Origin: Puccinia triticina | Taxonomy: Eukaryota; Basidiomycota; Pucciniomycetes; Pucciniales; Pucciniaceae | Length of the DNA stretch: 64,000 bases | Assembly: GCF_026914185.1 (NCBI RefSeq) | Contig: NC_070567.1 | Coordinates: 5,978,001-6,042,000 of the forward strand | Direction: 5' to 3' | Part shown: positions 55,485-64,000 of the stretch, in pieces | Layout: every line of letters starts with the position of its first letter | Position numbering within the stretch: position 1 is the stretch's first letter | Position numbers and translations under genes: made by a program | Notes under the pieces: model-generated | Databases searched by the model: none | What the model saw: the letters and a program-made list of their open reading frames with translations, nothing else | What the model was told of the DNA's origin: nothing

Positions 55485-55924
55485 GCATTTGCTTACCAAA
55501 TTCCGCAGCTGGGGTAGCTCCCGGCGTCTTACTCAATTTATGAGTTCAACGCCGCTTGCCTAGACTGGAATTCTCACAAATTTCAGGTGTTTGGCAAAAA
55601 TCATGCCACCCGCAGAAATTCCACAAAAATCCCCAAACAGCTGGAATTACAAACAGTGTGCAACTTGACTGCTGCACCTTGCAGCTTGTGTGCACAATGG
55701 GTGGTTTTTTTTTGTGTAGCTTTCTCTCAGAGGATGCTATCAGCCCTGCAAGACCACAATTGTCAACCAGCTGTGAACATAACTGGAATCAAAGTGGCAT
55801 TCTTGCTGTGCCAATGTGGGGAGGTAAAGTGTAAGTCCCTCCTGACAGAGGCTTGCTTCGCGAGTTCAGCCTACCCCCCGGGAGCCCAAAGTCTCGAGGG
55901 ACTTAGTTAAGTTTGTCTCCGCCT

Positions 55925-56732
55925 GCATATGTATGATGCAGTTCACAGCAGGACAGGGGAAAACAATAACAATTTGATGTTGGTTCAACTTCACTGTTAG
56001 CATCACTTGCATATTTATAATGAAATTAAACTTGCTCAACTGGCAGCAGGCTAGAGTAGCAGCTAACCTTGCTGACGTATTGCAACTCTTCTTGTGCCCT
56101 GTTGCCATTTTGAGACAGTCTAATTATATTAAATCAAGTATTTGATACCTATGATGGCATGGAAAGATTACAGCAGAAGCAAGGGTGTTTGGGCCGAGCA
56201 CTACATGAATTTCAAAATTGATAAAAATACATTGATGCATTCACTTGTTGTGATCCTGATACAAAGTTTAACAATCAACCAGAAAGAGATAAATCTGCAA
56301 AACAAAAATTATAACATGTATTGATGATTGATGAAGAATATTGAATGAAAGAAAGTGGAACCAAGTTGACACTTCTCCGATGAGGAAGCGGTGCACTTTA
56401 ACATGATCTAATGTCAGTTGTCATGGGTGAAGTATGTAAAAACAATGTTCAACAGGGATTTCGAAAATGTTATTGATTCATCCAAAGTTGCTGCTGTCCT
56501 CACTAAACAGCCTGCTTGTTTTCTTACGACCAGCAATAACCTTCTCGTGGCATTTCATGGAATCGATTGATTTGGTGCAAAACTTTATCGTGGTCGAATC
56601 CCAATATTGTTTTTGCCCGAGAGTATGATCCATCGAACGTTTGAAAACCATGATCATTCAAGTGGAATAGGCAGCAGTGATCAGCGGGTGCACAGCATGA
56701 AAAGGGGGAAGGCAACGCAACAAGAGAAAGAT
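55925..56732. other. Host region right of the nest
   Basis: This is the flank between the MITE and the membrane-protein gene. A minus-strand ORF at 56524-56736 has no recognisable features. The final part is the 3' flank of the membrane-protein gene. Confidence 0.4.
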
Positions 56733-59412
56733 TCACCCTGGCCCCGGAGATGAAACGGCCGATTTAAAATTGGGATTGGGATTGGAGTGTGAATGATGCG
56801 GGTGAATGTGATGGTGTTGGGCATCTATCAATTCCTGTGGGTCTTCGAATATCTTCAAGCCTAAGTTTGGTAGCAACCCAGTTGGGCAATCCACCACTGG
56901 CCCACTAGCTAACCCTTCAGTTGCAGAGGTCCCCGCAACATGATGATGGTTTATGATCTTGGCTTGCTCCGGGAATTTGACATCGAAGTGCTCAACGCTG
57001 AGCTGATTTAGCTCGATTTGTTTTTGTGATAGATGCGCCGAGTTCCGATCTTCGATAGCTGGCGCCAGACGGTTTATTCTCAAGTTTTCGGTGGCGTGGA
57101 CTGATGTATTTTCTTCCTCCGTTTCGTCATCCACATTGTCTTCGTCGAAATCATTCTCCTCACTACCCTCAACCACAACACTTCCGTCCTCTTCAGACAC
57201 CTCGAGGTCTGTCTCAGCAAAATCGGGGAATTGAATCGCTTGCGGTCCTTTCCTGGTGGATTGCCTTCTGTGATAGGTGGGGTCTCCAGATCCCACACTG
57301 TGCCCAAGACCATATCCACTGAGAGCCGAGTCGCGCGTCTTTTGCGAGCTGATGATAAACTTCTGTTCCAGCCTCAACCTGTCATTCACTTTGTGCTGTA
57401 AGCTACAAACTTTTGATTGGTTGCGCCAAAATGAACAAAAAATGGGTTCAGCTTTTCGGGATACGACATGCATGGATGAGAGAAGACCAAACAAAAAGAA
57501 GCGGTAGATTTCGGGTTTTGGAACCTACAGATTGAAATGGTATGTAACTTGGTCACAAAGCCATCGAATCCACCATAAAGTGTGTTCATTCTTTCAAAAT
57601 CGATAGCTACTTTACCGCCTAAAACTAACACGCAAGATATCAACTGGCACGAGTGAGCACCGTCATGACCGGCGCGCTGCGAAAATGGGCTTACCAAGGC
57701 AGATACACAATACAATGAAAGTAACCAAAGTGACGAGGAACATAGTTCTAGTAGTCATTGTTGGGGAAGTAGGTTTACGGAAAGAAAGAAACAGATCAAA
57801 TCAATTTCGGTTATTCTGATTGTCATTTGGATCTCATGACATCACTTTATAAGTTCTGCACAAGTCAGCTTCCTTACTTACTCAAACATGATCGTAATTC
57901 CCAAAGAGATTCTTCCATCTGCTGACCCAAATCGACAGCGCTTGCGAGAATCCAAAGCGTTGAACATTAGGACTGTTGTGATTAATAGGTCCCATACGAG
58001 AGGTGGCCCTATCCAAGCTAATTGGAGGATATCTAGTTGGATTCTATGGAGACCAATTAATCTGAAATAATCACCAAGATCGTTGACAAAATCGCTAAGA
58101 GTTTGGTCCACGCTACCACTACGAGTAAAGATTACCCGGATCTGATCATAGTCAATCAAATGAGCTCCGACCAAAACGGACTGAAAAATCAATCCGCCTA
58201 GACTGATTAAGAGTAGGATTAATGAACAAACTAAGAACATCTTCGGTGCTCTTAGCATGGTTGATGCCAATCTAGCAAAATATACTCTAGTGCCGGTGGA
58301 TATCAAGCTAAGTATCATCAAAAAGGTTCGACATCTCATCAGCTTCAGATCTCGCCAAAGAACAAATCATCAGTGAGCCGAGGTAGAACTCACTAGTTTA
58401 CGACAAGCAAATTTGATAATTGCCAACTGTAGACTCGAGTTAAGCCTGCGTCGACCAAAGTATGATGAGCCAAAGATTTAAATACCTTGAAAGACCCCGA
58501 TAAACCGTTTCCCAGAAGAAAGAAGTAAGAATCCATGGGTCAACTTCTTGTTGACTTCTAAAACAGTCAAACAATGTGGAAAATTGACACGCACAAGTAT
58601 TTCCAGTGCCTGAGCGCCCCCGATCAACCATTTCCCAAAGTAAACGAATAAAAAAGTAGTAAGTCATCAGTCAGACCTCTTGGGGACTTCCAGAGAAGAC
58701 AAAAGACGATGAAATAGTCATGACGCACGAGACTAAATAGGTTTGCCATGAGAATGAAAAATACGAGGACATTGAATTTATCATTTAAAAATTCGAATTG
58801 CTGGTGGAAGATATTCAAACGGCTGAACCAATTTTGCTTATCGCAAGAATGATCGTGTTGGTTATCAACTCTTATCTCTAAGAAATCGGGTTGGTAATTG
58901 CTGTGGAAAGTCGATGGATGAAGAGGCAAACTTCGAGGGTTGACGTCAAGCTCTTCAGCCTTTTGAGTTTCCAATTGGCCAACCACGACCTCCCCCTCGA
59001 TTCCATTGTTATTCCGGCCAAAATATGTAAGATTTTTAGATTTCTCCTGAAACTGGTGGTTTTGATGATAAGGGGATGGTGACATTTGTTTTTGGACGTG
59101 GTTCAGCATTTGATTTTGGGCTTGAGTTTGAATGAACATTTTGGTGTTCAAATAATTGATAAACTGATACGTTAAGCATCCTGCTAGACCACTCGAGAGT
59201 GGCTACGAAAATCAAACCGCCCAAGATTACAAACAGTCAGTTTTCCTCTTCATTTGAGTCTTCCGTTGGTCATTGTCATCTTCAAATTCGGAAAGAACAA
59301 GGCCTCAAGGCTAGAAAAAAAGAAACATGCTTGCCACTACAAGAGATAAAAACCCAACACTGAGTTTGTTCAAATCGGCATAGGTGATTGCGTTGATCTG
59401 GGATTGATCCAT
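56733..59412 (-). CDS. Unrecognised multi-pass membrane protein with acidic tail
   Basis: The probable start is ATG 59412-59410 (MDQSQINAITYADLNKLSVG), leading into a first hydrophobic helix. Further hydrophobic exons follow: GGLIFVATLEW (about 59210), VLVFFILMANLFSLV (about 58760), MFLVCSLILLLISLGGLIF (about 58240), PPLVWDLLITTVLMFNAL (about 57990), TRTMFLVTLVTFIV (about 57740) and CQLISCVLVLGG (about 57640), giving about seven membrane segments. A long tail (57494-56733) contains an acidic stretch (EENDFDEDNVDDETEEEN), a His-rich segment and a stop at 56733. The layout resembles basidiomycete seven-helix proteins of unknown function. Exact exon borders were not resolved, and the intron after exon 1 is unclear. 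No enzyme motif is seen. Confidence 0.6.
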
Positions 59413-60501
59413 CACTGCTCAGTAGTGGTCTACGTAAAGATAATGAAAAGGATCAGCGCAACATTAAGTATTCTCCTAGCAGCTCAAAAAAGATAGACAG
59501 CCACATACATTTTTTTCCACTGTGATTGACTTGCTGGGGGCTTGCTACTGCTAGCGCTTTGGGTTGGACGCCTTAAAATGTCTGCGACGGGCAGTGATCC
59601 CTAAACCAACACATCAACCCTTAATTAGGATGACATCACCGTCACGTCCGGACCCTGAAGATCCGGAGATACCCGACTGTGTATCGCGTCGGGTATCCAA
59701 TTGGGTACATCCGACATCCGTCGGGTATCCGATTGTATAAGAGGCTGGATTGGCGAGTGTCTCCAGCATCTGGTGTGTAAGTTTTATGATTTATGATCAA
59801 TCCTGGTATGATTGATCATCAATTGACAATTGCAATGTGGGGGATCAACAATTGCAATGCGAGCAATTGATGATCTTGGCCTGGAGACAGGCTGGGCAGC
59901 TGTTGGTGGATGGTACACTGCACATGGATGAGATCCCCACAGGCCAAGGCAAATCAAATGTGCAGTTTTGATAAGATCTGGCATACCCAATGTTTGGTTT
60001 GTGTATGCCGGATCTCATGTTGGGATACCCAGAACCCTGACAGTGGGTTGCAAATTTACGTTTATTGGTAAAGTAACAATATCGTAGCAATTTTTAGTCC
60101 CTCTGCGCTAACCAGACTGGTAACAACGGTGAAATATGGTGTGATATCAATGACACACCCAAGGAGGTTTTTTTTCAAGGCCACTACAACATCTATGCGT
60201 AGAGAAGCAGTTATTGAGCAATAAAGGGTAATTTTAGGGAAAATTTGGCCTTTCATTGCTCATTAATGGGTTAACTTACCAGGAACAGCCCTATGGAAGG
60301 GCCATTTTAGGGAAAAATTGGCCTTTCATTACAACAACATGTTACTTTACCAGTAAAAGCTGTATGAAGAAAGGCCAGTTACAATGACTGTGACACAGCT
60401 ATCAGCATGCTAGCATTAACAATAACTGAAGGCCGCTACTTGAATCTGCAGGACTGGTTATTGTAGAGTAAAGTAGTGACACACCATTGGTACTACCCCG
60501 C
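59413..60501. other. Intergenic region with small inverted and direct repeats
   Basis: 59640-59750 has several ATACCCGA/TCGGGTAT words in both orientations. 59790-59875 is rich in ATTGATCATCAATTG-type palindromes. 60225-60330 has a direct repeat of about 75 bp around GGAAAAATTGGCCTTTCATT. No coding gene is supported. Confidence 0.5.
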
Positions 60502-61431
60502 TGTAAGACTCAAAAGTGGTTGGGAGCCCTTTTGCTGAATGGTGAAGGGTATAATTGAGGTGCAAAACTCTGCCCTTCTGCAACAGATAACAAGACCTAC
60601 CAAGCTAAGCTTGGCAAGTTTTAATCAAGTGATAGGTCTGGTCTAGTTCCAGATGAGGTTGTTTGACAACAGGTATGTGAGAGTTGAGAGGGTTTATGAT
60701 GATGAAAAAGGGCAAAAGTTGACTTGATGTTTCCGGTGGGGGTTGAACACAAGTCCTTAAGAGGGCAATATAAAAAGTTGAGAAGAGTGTCTGGACTGAG
60801 AAGGGTATATGTCTCAGTCAAGAGTTGAACCTGGAACCGGGTAACTCGTGAAAGGCACATGATATTTCAAGAAAGAGACATGAGAGTTATGAGAGTGAGC
60901 TCAGTGGTTATTTGCAAATGTAAGGGCTGTTATGAGGTGTTGTAAGGGTAATGGTAAAACTATGGGTGGTATGTAAATAACTGGGGAATACTGTCAACTG
61001 AGCTGAGGGAAAAACAACTGGGGGGGAGACAGATCCTTATATAGACAAATGTGAGTGATTTTAGCAACAAGGGGGAACCTGGATGAGGGATTTTAGCTGG
61101 TGGGCTGCGTACAAGTGGTGTCAGAATATACTAAATACAGGCAAAAAGTGGGGTGAGAAATGAAAGATGATGTCATACTAATGCAAGGAGTGCATAAATG
61201 AGGTGGGGAAATGTCAAATACAGGGGTACCTCATGCAAGGGGTGCATGAGTGGTGTCAGACTAATGCAATGAGTGCAGAAAATGGGGTCAGGAGACTGCA
61301 TGCAGCTGCAAGGGGTGCATAAATGAAGCAGGGAGATGTCAAATACAGAAGAAATGGGGTTAGTCCCCTGCATATGCAGTGGAGATAAGAGGGATAGAAA
61401 ATGTAGTGGAGTGCGGTGTACAAACTCCACA
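60502..61431 (-). mobile_element. LTR J (minus orientation)
   Basis: On the minus strand it begins TGTGGAG, has a TATA-like TCTATATAAGG near 61035, and ends TTTTGAGTCTTACA. It is related over its 3' half to LTR K on the plus strand (63710-63827). Its left flank is CCGC; no matching duplicate is found on the right. It is a solo or truncated LTR. Confidence 0.7.
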
Positions 61432-61939
61432 ACTGGAGTACGGGGTAGTGATCAGGAGAGCGGGGAGGAGCAATACAACCTCAGAGATTCTAGTCACAAC
61501 AGATTAAGGGTCTATTTTCTACCGATTCGCTAGCCCGTTTTTTTTGGCTCAACGTTCCTGGTGTATGGTCAACACTCGTTGAGATAAACCTCAACTAACG
61601 GGACCGCTTCCTCCACCAACACGAGCAAAGTGACCAAAACAGAGGAAGGCTTATAAGGAACTCTTGAAACTACCGCCCCTGCCCCTGTCACCGGCTGAGG
61701 AGAAGATTGACTTTTTGGATCACGAACATCCACCGTCCCCTTTCATATCAACAATATCACATATCTTTTCAAAAGTTGTAACCCGTCACATTGACGAAAG
61801 GACAACCTTTTTGGCCCCAGCTTCATTGGAAAAAAGAATTGTCAGGAATCCGTTTGGCTTATCAATCACAACTACTATCCCAACGCCGGAATATTGACCT
61901 GTAATCAACGTACCCCGGCAATCGTCATCACCACTTTCT
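61432..61939. other. Leader or flank of the copia-type gag
   Basis: An upstream in-frame segment (61664-61897) ends in TGA and TAA before the gag ATG. It may be 5' leader or decayed coding sequence. No LTR belonging to this gag was found. Confidence 0.35.
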
Positions 61940-63088
61940 TTGTCGGAACAATTGATTGCTACCCCTGAATCTCCCTCGACTCCTGATTCACCCATTGTAT
62001 TCATGTCATCGGCGACTGCAATAGATGTATCACCAAGAAATAAATTCTTGCAACAACCGAGTGTATACAAATTGGAAATCGAACAGTTAGCGGCTGACGG
62101 AGTGAACTTCAACAAGTGGAAACGGGACTTGTCCCGGGTAATCTTACTGACCCTGAACCATGCAAAGTTCTTCGACTCTCCTAATAACTATGGGAAAATC
62201 TCAGCTCAAGAAGAAACTTGCCTTTTGTACCTCATTCAAATCACGGTCAACAATGAACTGTTGTCCCTTGTCGATTGTCACACAAAAGGCACTGCGGCGT
62301 TTGATGCGGTTCAGGCAAACTTTCAAGGGACGTTCCGATTCAGGCAGATGGAACTTATTGACTGACTCCTCAAATTTTGTTTCTCTGGGCCAACAACTGA
62401 TCCATCTCAGGTACAGGGTTTGTTCAATAAAATCTTCGACGTATTTGCCGACCTCAAGAACGCACAAGCTGCCCTACCTCCTCTGGTCGAAGGCCTTATA
62501 CTACAAGCCGTTGCCCCTACGCCACCATCTATTTCCCGATCCCAGCTATTTCAAAACATTGCACTTCAATTGAGAGACAGGAAGGATGTCACTGCACGTG
62601 ACATACAAACAATCATCACTTTGGCTTATGGAGAGATCAATCGCTTCGACACCAATCCTCCGCAGAATGTATCAGTCTTTTGTTCATTCCCCTATCCTCA
62701 TGGTGCAATTTGACCAAACTGGCAAGGATCTCAAAAACCAAACTCCAGAGCTCAGCAGCGCCCACCACAATCTGGAAACCCATTGGCACCTAGGCAGCAA
62801 AATGTGGGAAGACCAGACAATCCGACTGTCAACAATATTTCGGCAGCTATCAACAACATTTGGAAAGGAAATACGGGACCAAACAATCCAAGTATCTTCT
62901 CTGGCAAGCCCTGTTCTTATTGTGGAGTGCAGGGGCACTGGAGATTGTCATGTCCGACCCTCCGCAGCAATGCCAAGCTGCCTCCCCCCAACACTCCAAC
63001 ACAAGGTTGCCCCGCTTCCGGTTACGCCGGCCTCATTGCACCACCAAACGAACCACCCACCAGCGTTGATCAGAATCCGGCAGTTTGA
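61940..63088 (+). pseudogene. Copia-type gag with zinc knuckle, decayed (element L)
   Basis: A single frame from ATG 61940 encodes a gag core (LEIEQLAADGVNFNKWKRDL) and a zinc knuckle CSYCGVQGHWRLSC at about 62920-62960. TGA codons at 62363-62365 and 62711-62713 interrupt it, each replaceable by CGA. The final TGA at 63086 lies 8 bp before LTR K and may be a third such change, with the rest displaced by K. No pol domain is present in the window. Confidence 0.82.
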
Positions 63089-63095
63089 TCAGCGG

Positions 63096-63827
63096 TGTGG
63101 TAGATGGAAAGGTTCCACTACATCAAAAATAAAAAAATTCTCTGTTTTCTTTTATTTACATAGTATTCATCAGGAATCATGGACTATGGCGCAAGGACGG
63201 GACTTGACAGGACTAGAAGTTACATTCCAAGCTACATATACACCTCACCTCCTATTACAAACTCACGTTTACATACACAACCTAGCTGCTGGACAGCTAC
63301 ACATACTCATCTACACTGCATAGTATGTACATGCATTCTAAATTAGTGGATCTTCACAACTGACAGCTGCAGGTGACATCATAGAAGTACCACATTAAAT
63401 CCCTCATGTTCTGACCAATCATAGTCACTCATTCAGTTTCCCTGCAGCTAAAATCCCTCTTACATGGCCTCCTTGTAGCTAAATTCCCTCACATTTGTCT
63501 ATATAAGGAGCTCTCTTCCCCCCCTCAGTGGTCTTTTCCTTAGTTCATTACTCACCAATTACAGTCAACCCAACATTTACATAAAAAACCTTACATACAT
63601 TTAACAACCTACATACATAACAACCCTTACAATAACAATATCAACAAATTATTCAGTGTCATCAACAAGCTCATCTTGAACCAACCAACCCTATCACTTC
63701 ATTAAAACTTGCCAAGCTTACCTTGGTGGGTTTTGTTTTCTGGTAGTATAGAAGGGCAGAGTTTGCACCTCCATCATCCCCTTCTCCATTCAGCAAAAGG
63801 TTCTCAGGAACACTTTTGAGTCGTACA
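63096..63827 (+). mobile_element. LTR K (plus orientation), probably a 5' LTR
   Basis: It begins TGTGGTAGATGG after GCGG, has TCTATATAAGGAG near 63498-63510, and ends TTTTGAGTCGTACA. It is the same family as LTR J. Sequence to the right does not show a matching GCGG, so K may be the 5' LTR of an element running out of the window. Confidence 0.7.
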
Positions 63828-64000
63828 AGGGAGTCCCCAACGTGATAGGATAATCTTGTGGATCGACAAACGTATAACCAATTTCAATCGAAACCAGAAG
63901 CATTTGTCGAAGGATTTCAACTTTGGACGGAAAAAGGAATCGAATTTATCAACAAATCTAGAATACTCAACGGCATATTCAGTTATTCTGTTGGACGACT
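63828..64000 (+). other. Start of the interior of the K element (partial)
   Basis: A plus-strand frame is open from 63849 to the window end and includes EAFVEGFQLWTEKGIEF. No ATG is seen and no family recognised. It could be the beginning of a gag-like product. Confidence 0.3.

Larger units (their letters stand above)
35191..55578 (-). mobile_element. Ty1/copia retrotransposon D (host of six nested inserts)
   Basis: The 3' LTR is 35191-35994; the 5' LTR is 49159-49856 plus 55490-55578, split by copia E. Both begin TGAAAAACTCC and end CTCACA. The 5-bp duplication AATTT flanks the element (35186-35190 and 55579-55583). Gag, protease, integrase, RT and RNase H appear in copia order on the minus strand, interrupted by G (holding F and a MITE), H, I and E. 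Many stops and frameshifts make D inactive. Confidence 0.95.
34962..55915. mobile_element. 561-bp MITE with 9-bp target duplication, split by copia D
   Basis: The two pieces are 34962-35190 and 55584-55915. Inverted ends share AACTTAACxAAGTCCCTC and the inner word GCAAGCCTCTG. The 9-bp sequence TCTCCGCCT lies outside both ends (34953-34961 and 55916-55924). A 9-bp duplication suggests a Mutator-like origin; no transposase is present. It is the outermost layer of the nest. Confidence 0.85.

Noticed and set aside
60498..63831. One complete element with LTRs J and K as its pair
   Set aside because: J and K point in opposite directions and share no matching target duplication on their outer sides; the gag between them is not placed as expected.

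Overview
The window looks like a chromosomal piece from a basidiomycete, most probably a rust fungus (Pucciniales). Host genes are intron-rich with short GT-AG introns, there is a candidate secreted effector, and most of the DNA is nested LTR retrotransposons. The organism is inferred from gene structure and element style; no species-specific marker was used.

Host genes. 1-838 is the 5' part of an alpha-tubulin gene (minus strand, five exons, cut by the window edge). It is divergently arranged with a seven-exon Ark/Prk/AAK1-type protein kinase (1094-4942, plus). 5424-5956 encodes a small six-cysteine secreted protein (minus, three exons). 6290-6535 is a decayed copy of part of the bZIP-like gene found intact at 32988-34620. 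25850-26370 is a broken plasma-membrane H+-ATPase gene. 27.7-31.25 kb is an AT-rich, many-exon gene with repeated exon modules that I do not recognise. 56.7-59.4 kb encodes an unrecognised multi-pass membrane protein with an acidic tail.

Mobile DNA. Copia A (7433-12497) lies inside the LTR of an older copia B. Gypsy C (12907-24213) carries a CACTA-type non-autonomous element (15202-16237) and a 2-kb fold-back element (21099-23164); removing either insert restores the C reading frame. An hAT-type MITE follows (24372-25640). At 34962-55915 there is a nest five levels deep: a 561-bp MITE with a 9-bp target duplication holds copia D, which holds solo LTR G, which holds gag-less gypsy F, which holds a probable solo LTR. 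D also holds solo LTR H, a gag-only copia-type element I, and a nearly intact copia E inside its 5' LTR. The right end (60.5-64 kb) has two LTRs of one family in opposite orientation around a decayed copia gag. Most insertions were defined to the base by their target-site duplications.

Main observations. (1) Gypsy C has four copies of a 103-130 bp repeat, each with the layout of a spliceosomal intron. (2) Gypsy C joins gag-pro to pol through a canonical -1 frameshift heptamer at the stop codon. (3) Its primer-binding region continues into about 52 nt of antisense tRNA-Tyr. (4) Three copia elements have primer sites matching the anticodon arms of three different tRNAs (Lys-UUU, Tyr-GUA, Met-CAU), all ending at tRNA nucleotide 40. 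(5) LTR pairs differ mainly at CpG sites, and ten of thirteen premature stops in element ORFs are TGA in positions explained by CGA to TGA, which points to CpG methylation decay. (6) The fold-back element is an inverted repeat along its whole length.
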